A stretch of DNA of 64,000 nucleotides from an uncultured Pelagibacteraceae bacterium (lineage in GTDB: Bacteria > Pseudomonadota > Alphaproteobacteria > Pelagibacterales > Pelagibacteraceae), in the NCBI GenBank assembly GCA_902612605.1, contig CACMDY010000001.1, positions 186,001 to 250,000 of the forward strand, given 5' to 3'. Below, piece after piece: positions 30,175 through 39,474 of this stretch. The notes below the pieces were generated by a model that saw only the letters and a list, made by a program, of their open reading frames with translations, ran no database searches and was not told the origin of the DNA. The position numbers and the translations under genes are program-made. Every line of letters begins with the position of its first letter. The stretch's first letter is position 1.

Positions 30175-32834
30175 AAATTTAGTGAAATATCTCTATGTAT
30201 TGAATTACATTTAGATACATAGATAGCTTGCTCTTTGGTAAGTTTAGACTGCAACCTTAACCCAATTGTTTCTTTGATTGCACTATTATATTCCTCAAGT
30301 TTTGGCATTAAGTTTTCTTTAGCATTTGCTCTCCAGCTAACTTCTTTATTGAATAACTCAACAACTTCTTTTGATTTTGTTCTAATCGCCATTGGATCAA
30401 GTTCGTCTGAGTCTACCATTGATAATAAATCATCTACACTATTTAAAAATTCATCCATTCCAGAGATCTCACTCAACTTGTCAAACAATCCATCCATAAT
30501 TGTAACTGATCTTTCATATACTTTTGTATTGCTTTCCATAGCTATAAAATAATCTAACTGTTTAATATCTTTTGATACTTCTTGAAGTTTTACTCCATCG
30601 TTTATGAACATTGCGAACTGATCAAGTAGATCGTAGGCTTCATCTACATTCTTTCTATATCTTTTTGTTGTTGTATTTTTAGCTTTATTTATTTTGTCGA
30701 ATTCTGAATTCTTAGCTTGCCAGGTTTCTGGAATTGAGCTTTGAATTTCCTCAATTTCAAGTTTTACATCCTCAATTCTTAATTCTATTTTGTTTTTCTC
30801 ATCTAATTCGTCATCATCTAAATTTCTAATCTCTGCTTTATATTTTTCTATTTTTTTATTTAATTTAAGTATTTTCTTTTGCTTCTTTCTAACAGTGAAA
30901 TGCAGATCCCTATAATCAACAGCATATGCATTGTATTCGACCTCAACTTTTTTTAATTTATCGACTAGAGCAAAAGTTCCTAGTGCACTATCAAAATGAT
31001 CTTCTAAAATTTCCATTTTATCATCTGGAAGATTAGTTGGAGCCTCAGATTGGAATTTTAATATTGCATTTTTAATTGTCTCACCGTTTGAATCAAATCT
31101 TGCAAATTTGTACTCTTGCAAACAGTACTGTAATTTAGGATTCATTGGTGGAGGAGCAACATTCGAAGTTAAATATACTCTATTTGGTAGATAATTTACT
31201 AAGCTAGGGTATGCACCGACTATTCCCAATCCTATAAGCTGAAGAATTATAAAAGGCACAACACCTTTCCAAATATCAAGTGTTTTAACAATTTTGGGAG
31301 CTACACCTTTCAAATAAAAGAGTGCAAATCCAAATGGCGGCGTTAAGAAGGAAGTCTGCAAGTTAACACCAATCATAACTCCCAACCAAACGGCTGTGAC
31401 GTTAGCCCCTGTTTCAGCTAATAATATTGGGGCAATTATTGGAACAACGACAACTGCAATTTCAATAAAGTCTAAGAAAAATCCTAGCAAGAAAATTACA
31501 ATCATCACAACAACAAATTGTGTCCAAAAACCACCCGGTAAATCTTGTAAAAAGTCTCTTACTAATTCTTCTCCCCCAAAAGCTCTAAATCCTGAAGTAA
31601 GCATTGCTGCTCCTAAAAGGATAATAAATACCATTGAAGTAGTCACACAAGTTTCTGTTACAACTTCTTTTAAAACATTTTCTGTTTTAAAAGTTCTCCA
31701 AAAACTCCAACCTATTCCGAATACAAGTATGACCACAAAGAAAGCGGTTATAAAGATTGCACTTAAATCTCTTTCCTCCAAATTTTTTACATTTAATTCA
31801 TAATTTGATGCAAAGAATGTAATTGGAATTAGAGATCCAATAATTAAAATTAAAGGATAGAACGCACTTTTCTTTCCTTCATATAATCTATAACCAGCCA
31901 TCAAAGTGGCACCAATTGCTCCAATTGAACCTGCTTGGTTTACAGTAGCAATACCCATTAAAATTGAACCTAATACAGCGAATATTAATGCAAGTGGTGG
32001 TATGATAATTACAACTACTCTTAACCAAAATTTTAAATCAAAATTTCCTTTAAATGGGACTGGCGGTGCAACACCTTTCTTTATTCTAGCAAAAATAAAC
32101 ACATAGATCATATAAAGAGCAACTAAAACAAGACCTGGTAAAAGTGCTCCTAAGAACATATCACCTGCACTTGATGAACCTACTCTAAATTCACCTGGCA
32201 TATTAAATTCACCAGTTAAGGCTTTATAATCATTTTGTCTTAGGTTGTTTGCAACATCAGATGCACTTGCCAACTGGTCAGCAATAATAATTAAAACAAT
32301 TGATGGAGGAATAATTTGACCTAATGTTCCTGATGAACAAACTATTCCACTAGCAAGTTGTCTGTCATACTTGTTATTTAACATTGTTGGTAACGAAATT
32401 AGTCCCATCGCAATTACAGTTGCTCCGACGATACCAGTCGTTGCTGCTAATAGAGCTCCAACAAATATAACTGAAATTCCTAAACCACCAGGAATTGGTC
32501 CAAATAATTGGCCCATTGTTATTAATAAGTCTTCGGCAATTTTCGATTTTTGAAGCATAATTCCCATGAAAATAAATAAAGGAATTGCGATCAAAGTATC
32601 TGTTTCTACATCCCAGTAATTACTCCTAAAATTTGTAATACCAGCAACGAGCCATTCTATAGGTCCATCTACAGCAAAAAAGGCACTGGAGTCTCCCTCG
32701 AATATGTAGCCAAAAAATGCAGCTAAACCAATTGCAATTATAGCTGATCCAGGTAGTGCAAAAGCAACCGGGTAACCCGATGCAAGAGCAACAATCATTA
32801 TCACAACGAGAACAGCTAAAAAGAATGTTTCCAT
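30171..32834 (-). CDS. TRAP transporter large permease (DctM/TakM type) with long C-terminal extension
   Basis: The 887-residue protein is about twice the usual DctM length. Residues 1 to about 549 are the multi-helix permease with IPLFIFMGIMLQKS, ATTGIVGATVIAMGLIS, the SGTLGQIIPPSI motif and the late FLTPPFGFALFYLKG. It also has additional helices in a central loop. Residues about 550-887 are soluble, highly charged and largely helical, with coiled-coil character around KKQKKILKLNKKIEKYK. I recognise no family in this part. It lies 3 bases after the small permease and would move an organic acid with Na+ using the TakP-like receptor. Confidence 0.92.
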   Translation of the reverse strand: METFFLAVLVVIMIVALASGYPVAFALPGSAIIAIGLAAFFGYIFEGDSSAFFAVDGPIEWLVAGITNFRSNYWDVETDTLIAIPLFIFMGIMLQKSKIAEDLLITMGQLFGPIPGGLGISVIFVGALLAATTGIVGATVIAMGLISLPTMLNNKYDRQLASGIVCSSGTLGQIIPPSIVLIIIADQLASASDVANNLRQNDYKALTGEFNMPGEFRVGSSSAGDMFLGALLPGLVLVALYMIYVFIFARIKKGVAPPVPFKGNFDLKFWLRVVVIIIPPLALIFAVLGSILMGIATVNQAGSIGAIGATLMAGYRLYEGKKSAFYPLILIIGSLIPITFFASNYELNVKNLEERDLSAIFITAFFVVILVFGIGWSFWRTFKTENVLKEVVTETCVTTSMVFIILLGAAMLTSGFRAFGGEELVRDFLQDLPGGFWTQFVVVMIVIFLLGFFLDFIEIAVVVVPIIAPILLAETGANVTAVWLGVMIGVNLQTSFLTPPFGFALFYLKGVAPKIVKTLDIWKGVVPFIILQLIGLGIVGAYPSLVNYLPNRVYLTSNVAPPPMNPKLQYCLQEYKFARFDSNGETIKNAILKFQSEAPTNLPDDKMEILEDHFDSALGTFALVDKLKKVEVEYNAYAVDYRDLHFTVRKKQKKILKLNKKIEKYKAEIRNLDDDELDEKNKIELRIEDVKLEIEEIQSSIPETWQAKNSEFDKINKAKNTTTKRYRKNVDEAYDLLDQFAMFINDGVKLQEVSKDIKQLDYFIAMESNTKVYERSVTIMDGLFDKLSEISGMDEFLNSVDDLLSMVDSDELDPMAIRTKSKEVVELFNKEVSWRANAKENLMPKLEEYNSAIKETIGLRLQSKLTKEQAIYVSKCNSIHRDISLNF

Positions 32835-32837
32835 AAT

Positions 32838-33827
32838 TTAATTTTTGACACCTTTTAAAATTTTGTGACTACTTTCCATAAAATAGCTAGTAAATTGAAT
32901 TAACATCGTAACAGCAAAAACAGCTAGATAAACAGCCATCAAATATAAAAGATAAAGACCATTAGATCCTTGTTGCGTAACTTCAAAAGCTACAACAGGA
33001 CCATTTATTATGCTGGCTTTTCCGTTTAGACCTAAAAATATAACTATTAATGTAAGTGGAACTCCTAGGACAGCCGATCCAACCATATTTGTCCATGCCT
33101 TCTTTTTTTCACTAAAAGAAGAATAGAGTACGTCAACTCTTACGTGCCCTTCATGAATTAATGCATATGCACTAGCAAATAAATAAAGTGCAGCATACCA
33201 AAATCTAACTAGATCCCCTTGAAATGCTTGTTCATATGAAAATATAAATCTTGATAATACAATTACGAATTCACTTACAACAACCAATACTGCTAGCCAA
33301 ATAAAACCAACTGATTTGGTAAAATATCCAATCACAAAAGAAATTAATATTATTGGAAAGTGAATATAAGTAATTCTTACAGGGGCTTTAACCATCAATG
33401 CTTTTACTTCAGGACTGAAGATTGCTTCCCATAATCTTTCAACAACCATAAAAGATATAACAAAGTCAGCTACGCCAACTAAAAATACTGCCCAAAATGA
33501 TGATCTGACAAGATATGCTGAAAATCTTGATAAAATTTTTGAATCTTGCTCCAAAGTTTGGCTGTATGTTTTAAAAACATAAAAAACGACTGCAGCAATA
33601 CAAATCAAATACAATCCAATTTGCATATAACCATAATTTAAATCAGATCCCGCTAAAGCTTTTTTCTTATATCCAAACATCTCATGATGTGAAAAAATTT
33701 TTTTTATTCCTGGCCAATCACTCCAAACTGTTAAAACATTATTAATAAGAAATGCTAAAGTAAAAGCTAAAACTGAATAACTGATTATTCTAAGATATAG
33801 AGAAAGACTTGAATTTTTTGTCACCAT
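32838..33827 (-). CDS. TRAP transporter small permease (DctQ/TakQ type)
   Basis: The product (329 aa) has about eight hydrophobic segments, more than the four of classic DctQ. The first half (helices near 13-31, 69-87 and 108-130) precedes the DctQ domain proper, which has IHEGHVRVDVLYSSFSEKKKAW as its signature (cited in part; EGHVRVDV is diagnostic). Large DctQ proteins of this kind accompany TakP-type receptors. It pairs with the adjacent large permease. Confidence 0.9.
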   Translation of the reverse strand: MVTKNSSLSLYLRIISYSVLAFTLAFLINNVLTVWSDWPGIKKIFSHHEMFGYKKKALAGSDLNYGYMQIGLYLICIAAVVFYVFKTYSQTLEQDSKILSRFSAYLVRSSFWAVFLVGVADFVISFMVVERLWEAIFSPEVKALMVKAPVRITYIHFPIILISFVIGYFTKSVGFIWLAVLVVVSEFVIVLSRFIFSYEQAFQGDLVRFWYAALYLFASAYALIHEGHVRVDVLYSSFSEKKKAWTNMVGSAVLGVPLTLIVIFLGLNGKASIINGPVVAFEVTQQGSNGLYLLYLMAVYLAVFAVTMLIQFTSYFMESSHKILKGVKN

Positions 33828-33865
33828 AGTATTTTAAAACACCTAAGTAATACTCGATTTTGTTT

Positions 33866-33895
33866 AAAAAAAAAGGGCCCAATTAAGGGCCCTTT
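33866..33895 (-). terminator. Rho-independent terminator or attenuator between dctP-like and dctQ-like genes
   Basis: A 9-base-pair stem (33872-33880 with 33887-33895, AAAGGGCCC and GGGCCCTTT) has a 6-base loop. On the minus strand it is followed by a run of T residues (plus-strand A-run 33866-33874). It lies 20 bases past the receptor stop and well before the small permease start. It would reduce read-through so that receptor is made in excess over permease, or protect the receptor message 3' end. Confidence 0.85.
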
Positions 33896-33915
33896 AATAA
33901 CTAAATTTAGTTAGA

Positions 33916-35046
33916 TTACATTCCTAATGCTCTGTTTCTTTGAGAAATGTAAGGTGAGTCAGACAAGTTGGTCCAAGAACCAATGTCTTTTCTAGCCTGT
34001 AAGAAACTAGAGTGGATTCTCTCAGCGAGACCACTGCTTGCTCTTGTTTCCTCAAATACTTCATTAGCAGCTTTAGCAAAACCATCATAAACTTTGTCGC
34101 TAAACTTCTCTAGTTTAACACCATGATCGTTTATTAATCTTGCAAGCGCAGCACCATTTTTAGCGTTGTACTCTGACATCATAACGTCATTTTCCATCGC
34201 AGCCGCAGCTTCAATTAATAGCTGATCTGATTTTGATAAGCTTGTAAACCAAGATTTGTTAGTACCACATGCTAACATAGATCCTGGCTCGTGCATTCCA
34301 GGATAGTAGTAGTATTTAGCAGCTTCTTGGAATTTCATAGCTTCATCATTCCATGGACCTACCCACTCTGTTGCATCAATTGCACCAGAAACAAGGTTTT
34401 CGTAAATTTGTCCACCAGGAAGTGAAACTGGAGATCCTCCAAGTTTACCGATAACTTGTCCACCTAATCCAGGCATACGCATTTTAAGACCTTTGAAGTC
34501 ATTAGGGCTTCTAATTTTCTTGTTAAACCATCCACCCATTTGAACTCCTGTGCTTCCACACATAAAGTTTTTTAGACCGAATTTGTCTGATAGTTCATCC
34601 CATAATTGTTGACCACCAGCAAATCTAATCCATGCATTCATTTCAGTGTAAGTGAAACCGAAAGGTACAGCTGTAAAGTAACCCCAAGCTGGATCTTTTT
34701 TAACCCAGTAGTAGTCAGCAGCGTGATACATTTGCGAGTTACCTGAAGCAACTTCATCAAATGAGTCAAACGCTTTAACCCTTTCGTTTGCTGCATAGTA
34801 AGTGACTTGAATTCTTCCATCACTCATGTCTGTAATTCTTTGAGCAAATCTTTGCGCACCAGTTCCTAAACCTGGGAAATCTCTTCCCCATGTAGCTACC
34901 ATAGAAGCTTCAATTCTTTCTTTGGCAACGGCTGGAGCAGCTAAAGATGATGCAGCTACAGCAGCAACACCAGTCGCAGCAGCAGCCTTAAAGAATTTAC
35001 GTCTTGAAGGAGTTTTACCCTTCAATAGTTTTTTTTCTTTAATCAT
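33916..35046 (-). CDS. TRAP transporter periplasmic receptor, TakP-like (2-keto acid binding)
   Basis: The product (376 aa) begins with a twin-arginine signal (SRRKFFKAA, cleavage near AVAKE). The mature protein closely resembles TakP of Rhodobacter as I remember it: ATWGRDFPGLGTGAQRFA, GVQMGGWF, LKMRMPGLGGQV and the ATEWVGPWND motif. The Gln, Arg and Glu-Trp that in TakP bind the 2-keto acid and Na+ are present in these motifs. Pyruvate or other 2-keto acids are thus the expected ligands. A strong AGAGGAG ribosome site precedes the ATG. It lies upstream of a terminator and the two permease genes. Confidence 0.92.
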   Translation of the reverse strand: MIKEKKLLKGKTPSRRKFFKAAAATGVAAVAASSLAAPAVAKERIEASMVATWGRDFPGLGTGAQRFAQRITDMSDGRIQVTYYAANERVKAFDSFDEVASGNSQMYHAADYYWVKKDPAWGYFTAVPFGFTYTEMNAWIRFAGGQQLWDELSDKFGLKNFMCGSTGVQMGGWFNKKIRSPNDFKGLKMRMPGLGGQVIGKLGGSPVSLPGGQIYENLVSGAIDATEWVGPWNDEAMKFQEAAKYYYYPGMHEPGSMLACGTNKSWFTSLSKSDQLLIEAAAAMENDVMMSEYNAKNGAALARLINDHGVKLEKFSDKVYDGFAKAANEVFEETRASSGLAERIHSSFLQARKDIGSWTNLSDSPYISQRNRALGM

Positions 35047-35111
35047 TATTTCTCCTCTTTAAGTTAATTAACTAATGCATTTAAAACATATATGTTTCTT
35101 AGAGTCATTTT

Positions 35112-35134
35112 AAAAAAGTGAGGATTTTTCACTT
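35112..35134 (-). terminator. Candidate terminator downstream of the amidase operon
   Basis: On the minus strand a 6-base-pair stem (AAGTGA and TCACTT; 35129-35134 with 35116-35121) with a 7-base loop is followed by four T residues. It lies about 40 bases past the amidase stop and about 70 bases before the TRAP receptor start, so it would end the ABC/amidase transcript. The stem is short and AT-rich, so strength is uncertain. Confidence 0.55.
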
Positions 35135-35136
35135 AA

Positions 35137-35155
35137 TTACAATCTATGATTGTAA
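35137..35155. promoter_or_regulatory. Perfect 8+8 base palindrome upstream of the TRAP receptor gene
   Basis: TTACAATC-TAT-GATTGTAA is an exact inverted repeat with a 3-base centre. It lies 91 bases before the TRAP receptor start and 17 bases after the amidase stop. The size and symmetry fit a dimeric repressor or activator site; a transcribed hairpin is the alternative. No T-run follows it directly on the minus strand. Confidence 0.5.
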
Positions 35156-35172
35156 ATGTTTATGAATTATCT

Positions 35173-36471
35173 TTAATTATTGAATATTTTAGCACGGTTT
35201 AACATGCTTAGATCTTCAAATTGTTTGCCTATAATTTGAACTCCTAAAGGCAAATTTTTTTCGCCTTTTAAAATTGGCAGTGAAATGCAGGGCACATGTG
35301 CAAGAGACCAAATCTTATTAAATTCTGGACTCCCAGTTGTCTTAAATCCTTTGTCAGCAATTCCACAACTACTTGGCGTTATAATTGCATCAAACCTTTC
35401 AAATATACTATCTAAGTTTTTTGAGTATGTTCTCATCGCATCTAAAGCTAAAGCATAATCTTTTGCCGAATGTTTTAGTCCGTTAATAATTGCTCTCTTA
35501 ATTTCTATAGAAAGTTTTCCTTTTGAAGCTTTGTAATAATGATGGAAATTTTGAGCCATCTCTGTCTCATATATAATTGTATGACAATCAATCATATCTT
35601 CAAAATATTTAGGAGCAGTCTCAACCTTTACTATTTTTTTATTATTTAAAATAAATTTGTTAAATGATTTTTTTGAAATACTGTCAACATTTCTCCAGCG
35701 TTTGGTTTTATAAAAAACAAATTTTGATTTTTTTATTTTAATTTTTTTATTAAGAAAATTAATATTTGTTGTTGTTTCATCTGCATCGTCTCTAGCAAAC
35801 AAAACTTTCGATAATAGTACTACATCACTAATTGTTTTTCCAAATACTCCGACTTGATCTAAATTATATGATGTTTGCAAAACACCATTTCTAGAAATTA
35901 ATCCATAGGTAGGTTTATAACCAACAACTCCACAGTAAGAGGCTGGCCTGATTACAGATCCACCCGTTTGAGTTCCAATTGATAATGGTGCCATATCAGA
36001 TGCAATAACAGCTGCAGAGCCACTAGATGAACCTCCTGGTGTTCTTGAATAATCATGTGGGTTTTTAGTTTTTGATGGCGATAAGAAAGCTAATTCACAA
36101 GTTACAGTTTTACCCATAATTATTGCGCCAGCCTTTTTTAAGAGCTCAACAATTTTAGCATCTGAATTATTCTTTTTTTTTAATTTTATTCTTGCACCAT
36201 ATTTTGTTGGCATTTCAGATGTTGAGATAATATCTTTAAGTGCTACTGGTAGACCATGCAAAACCCCTAAAGATTTTAATTTTTTTCTCTGATTATCAGA
36301 TTTTTTTGCATCACTTAGGAGTTTTTTTTCATTAAAATATTCCCAAGCTTGAATATTCTTATCATATTTTTTTTTTTGATTGATATATGCTTTACAAAGT
36401 TCAACGGAAGTTAATTGTTTATTTTTAAGTTTTTTTAAAAGTTGTTGTGCTGATAAATTTAGGAGTTTCAT
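35173..36471 (-). CDS. Amidase signature family protein
   Basis: The product (432 aa) carries the amidase signature catalytic triad: Lys in GLPVALKDII, the cis-Ser in the GGSSSGSAA motif and the nucleophile Ser in QTGGSVIRPASYCG. It resembles hydrolases such as AtzF/biuret-type and indole-acetamide amidases as well as GatA. The absence of gatB/gatC nearby and its place at the end of an ABC importer operon, 7 bases from the ATPase gene, suggest hydrolysis of an imported amide. The substrate is unknown. Confidence 0.85.
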   Translation of the reverse strand: MKLLNLSAQQLLKKLKNKQLTSVELCKAYINQKKKYDKNIQAWEYFNEKKLLSDAKKSDNQRKKLKSLGVLHGLPVALKDIISTSEMPTKYGARIKLKKKNNSDAKIVELLKKAGAIIMGKTVTCELAFLSPSKTKNPHDYSRTPGGSSSGSAAVIASDMAPLSIGTQTGGSVIRPASYCGVVGYKPTYGLISRNGVLQTSYNLDQVGVFGKTISDVVLLSKVLFARDDADETTTNINFLNKKIKIKKSKFVFYKTKRWRNVDSISKKSFNKFILNNKKIVKVETAPKYFEDMIDCHTIIYETEMAQNFHHYYKASKGKLSIEIKRAIINGLKHSAKDYALALDAMRTYSKNLDSIFERFDAIITPSSCGIADKGFKTTGSPEFNKIWSLAHVPCISLPILKGEKNLPLGVQIIGKQFEDLSMLNRAKIFNN

Positions 36472-36478
36472 TTATCTC

Positions 36479-37552
36479 TTAAACTAATTTTTCATCAGAA
36501 TAAACGCAACATTTCTCTGGTGGAAAATACAAATTTAATTCTCCGTCTGGAATGGGTTTTTCTCTTTCTACTTTTGACTTAATCACTAAATCACCCATTT
36601 TTCCTGTAAGGAGCTTAAAATTACCAAAGTCCTCAACTCTTGTGAGCTTAATTTTAACTGTATTACTTTTTTCTTTTTCAGCCAATTCTATGAACTCGGA
36701 TCTAATTCCCAGTTTAACATTTTTATCTTTTAAATTTCCTAAATTTGAATTTGTCTTAATAGTGGTATCATTAATTTTTACTTCATGATCAGAGGATACA
36801 GTTGAATGAAAAATATTCATCGCAGGAGAGCCAATAAAATAACCAACAAAAGTTGTTTTAGGTTTTTCAAATAAATCTTTTGGCAATCCAACTTGCACAA
36901 TTTCACCTTGATCCATAACAATTATATTTTCGGCAAAAGTCATAGCTTCGTTTTGATCATGAGTTACGTAAACCAATGTTGTTTTATATTGTTCATTGAT
37001 TTCTTTTAAGTTTCTTCGAAGTCTAAATTTTAAATCTGGGTCTATAACTGTAAGAGGTTCGTCCATTAAAACAGCAGCAACGTCTTCTCGAACTAAACCT
37101 CTGCCTAAAGAGATAAGTTGTTTTTGATCAGCCGTTAATTTTCTTGCTGGTGAGTTTAAAAATGAAGATAAATTTAAAGTATCTGAAACTGCTTTTACTC
37201 TTTCTTCAATTTTTTCTTTTGTAAATTCCCTACATCTTAGTGGGAACGCTAAATTATCATAAACTGTCATTGTATTGTAAATTACTGGGAATTGGAAAAC
37301 CTGTGCAATATTTCTATCTTCTGTTTTTAAATCGGTTACAGGTGTTTCATCGAATAATATTTCACCTTTTGATGGCCTCACTAGTCCAGAAACAATGTTT
37401 AACATTGTAGTTTTTCCACACCCAGAAGGTCCCAAAATTGCATACCGCTTGCCATTTTCCCAAGTCATTGAAAACGGATTAAGGGCATATGTTGGTTTTG
37501 GATCTAGAGGATTATAAGTATGAGAAATATTAGATAAATCAATTTTAGCCAT
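36479..37552 (-). CDS. ABC importer ATPase with degenerate signature motif (GlpT-like)
   Basis: The product (357 aa) has Walker A GPSGCGKTT, Q-loop VFQF, Walker B AVLMDEP and the switch His in YVTHDQNEA. The ABC signature is LTADQ instead of LSGGQ. A C-terminal regulatory OB-type domain follows from about residue 235. The frame is also open from an ATG 4 codons earlier, but a GGAGG ribosome site at 37558-37562 is correctly spaced from the ATG at 37552. This overlaps the partner ATPase stop by 8 bases. It probably forms a heterodimer with the next gene product. Confidence 0.9.
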   Translation of the reverse strand: MAKIDLSNISHTYNPLDPKPTYALNPFSMTWENGKRYAILGPSGCGKTTMLNIVSGLVRPSKGEILFDETPVTDLKTEDRNIAQVFQFPVIYNTMTVYDNLAFPLRCREFTKEKIEERVKAVSDTLNLSSFLNSPARKLTADQKQLISLGRGLVREDVAAVLMDEPLTVIDPDLKFRLRRNLKEINEQYKTTLVYVTHDQNEAMTFAENIIVMDQGEIVQVGLPKDLFEKPKTTFVGYFIGSPAMNIFHSTVSSDHEVKINDTTIKTNSNLGNLKDKNVKLGIRSEFIELAEKEKSNTVKIKLTRVEDFGNFKLLTGKMGDLVIKSKVEREKPIPDGELNLYFPPEKCCVYSDEKLV

Positions 37553-38624
37553 TTGTTCCTCCATAAGGCGATGAAACTAATTTTTCATCTTCTCCAAAAG
37601 CATAAAACTTATTTGCATTAAAATTTATTTTTACTTTCTCATGTATTTTAAAATTCATTACTTCCTCGATTAAGGCAATTATTTTTGAGTTTCCTCTTTT
37701 TAGATGGAGCAATGTTTCTGACCCACTAATTTCTGCTAATTCTATTTCGAATTCTTCACCATTCTCATCAAGTTTAATTTCTGAAGCTCTAATTCCAAAA
37801 TTATAATCTCTATCTTCTAAATTCTTAAAATGATTTGGAATTTCTAAAGAAATATTCTCAAAATTTAGATTTTTTGAATTTTTTGAACCCTTCAGAACAT
37901 TCATAGGTGGATCATTTGATATTTCTGCAACTTTTAAATTAGATGGATTTTCAAAAATCTCTTTGGCAGGCCCTTTTTGTAATACCTTCCCTTCATCTAA
38001 AACAATTACTTCTCCATTAAGTTCCATTACTTCTTGGGGATCTGTTGTCGAATAAATTAAAATTGTATCTTGGGACAGTCCTTCTGAGAAAATTCTTTTA
38101 AATTCTTCTCTTAACTGCTCTCTAAGTTTATAATCTAAATTAACTAACGGTTCGTCTAGCAATAAAATTTTTGCTTTTTTTGCAAGTGATCTTGCAAGCG
38201 CAACTCTTTGTTGCTGTCCACCAGATAATTCCTGAATTTTTCTATTTTCAAATCCAACTAATCCAACAGTTTTTAGAGCTTCATCTACATCTTTTTTTAT
38301 TTGCTCTGGACTTAATTTTCTTTGTTCTAATGGAAAAGTTATGTTTTCATAGACATTTAAATGAGGGTAATTAATAAATTGTTGATAGACCATAGCAACA
38401 TTTCTTTCCCAAACTGGTATTTTAATAAAGTCTTTTTCCTCAAAAGAAATTGAGCCTTGATCTGGATTTAATAATCCTGCAATTGTTTTTAAAAGAGTCG
38501 TTTTGCCAGATAAAGTTCTACCTAAAATGGTATACAAATTACCTTTTTTAAAATTAAACGAGACATCGTTTAAATGAAATTGCTCATCGGGTTTATAAGA
38601 AATTTTCTCTCCAATTAAATTCAT
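37545..38624 (-). CDS. ABC importer ATPase lacking the switch histidine (GlpS-like)
   Basis: The product (359 aa) has Walker A GRTLSGKTT, Q-loop VYQQ, an intact signature ELSGGQQQR and Walker B ILLLDEP with D-loop NLD. At the H-loop, where these ATPases normally have VTHD, it has STTD. The C-terminal domain is of the MalK/UgpC type. It thus complements the defects of its neighbour. From memory, GlpS/GlpT of the rhizobial glycerol importer show a similar split. It overlaps the permease stop by one base. Confidence 0.9.
   Translation of the reverse strand: MNLIGEKISYKPDEQFHLNDVSFNFKKGNLYTILGRTLSGKTTLLKTIAGLLNPDQGSISFEEKDFIKIPVWERNVAMVYQQFINYPHLNVYENITFPLEQRKLSPEQIKKDVDEALKTVGLVGFENRKIQELSGGQQQRVALARSLAKKAKILLLDEPLVNLDYKLREQLREEFKRIFSEGLSQDTILIYSTTDPQEVMELNGEVIVLDEGKVLQKGPAKEIFENPSNLKVAEISNDPPMNVLKGSKNSKNLNFENISLEIPNHFKNLEDRDYNFGIRASEIKLDENGEEFEIELAEISGSETLLHLKRGNSKIIALIEEVMNFKIHEKVKINFNANKFYAFGEDEKLVSSPYGGTNG
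37558..37562 (-). promoter_or_regulatory. Ribosome binding site deciding the start of the GlpT-like ATPase
   Basis: GGAGG on the minus strand lies 5 bases before the ATG at 37552. The alternative ATG at 37562-37564 overlaps this site and is therefore unlikely to be the main start. Confidence 0.7.
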
Positions 38625-39472
38625 TATTTTAATGCTCCTGATAAATTTCCTTTTGATAGATATCTCTCAACTATAAATGCAACAATTATTAATGGTGCAA
38701 CTGAGACTAAAGCTGATGCAGAAAGGCTCCACCATGGTGTTATTGATGAATTAAGTGCAACAACTTTTACAGGTAACAATTGTACTTCAGTAAATGTTAA
38801 AATAAATGCAAAAAAGAAATCTATCCATCCAAAAATAATACAAAACATTCCTGCAACAATTAAACCAGGTATTGAATTTGGTAAAACAACTTTATAGAAA
38901 GCTTGATAAGGATTACACCCATCAATTAATGCAGTCTCATCTAATTCTTTTGGAACTCTATTAAAAAAATCTACCATAATCCAAACAGCAATTGGCATTA
39001 ATAAAACGATATATACGACCACTAGACCTAATAAACTATCAAGCAATCCTATTGTGCTTAGAAAAATAAAGAAAGGAATTGATAATACAATTGGAGGCAT
39101 GATTCTTTGTGAAATGAAGAAAAAAGTAATATCGTTATTTCTTACAAATCCGGCTTTAAAGGTAAATCTTGATAGTGCATAAGCAGCAAGAGTACCAAGA
39201 ACAATACTTATTAAACTAGCAGTACAGGTTACAAAAATACTATTAAAATAAGGCTCAACAATATCTACTCCACCTTTCGCAGGAGATTTAATTAAAACTC
39301 TCCAACCCTCCAGTGTTGGTTCGAAATCTAACCAAGGAATATATGTTACTTTACTATTTACAGATTGGAAGTCTTTAAAAGATGTTGATACAGCCCACAG
39401 AAATGGCGCAACAACAAATACAGTCCAAAATGAAATAAAGAAATATTTAAGAAAAGTGTAAAGTTTGCTCAT
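38624..39472 (-). CDS. ABC importer permease (MalG/UgpE-like)
   Basis: The product (282 aa) has six predicted helices and the inner-membrane permease EAA loop DETALIDGCNPYQAFYKVVLPNSIPG (cited in part), which docks with the ATPase. The FISQRIMPP segment before helix 4 is typical of sugar/polyol MalG-like permeases. It is 2 bases after the partner permease and overlaps the GlpS-like ATPase by one. Confidence 0.92.
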   Translation of the reverse strand: MSKLYTFLKYFFISFWTVFVVAPFLWAVSTSFKDFQSVNSKVTYIPWLDFEPTLEGWRVLIKSPAKGGVDIVEPYFNSIFVTCTASLISIVLGTLAAYALSRFTFKAGFVRNNDITFFFISQRIMPPIVLSIPFFIFLSTIGLLDSLLGLVVVYIVLLMPIAVWIMVDFFNRVPKELDETALIDGCNPYQAFYKVVLPNSIPGLIVAGMFCIIFGWIDFFFAFILTFTEVQLLPVKVVALNSSITPWWSLSASALVSVAPLIIVAFIVERYLSKGNLSGALK

Positions 39473-39474
39473 AA

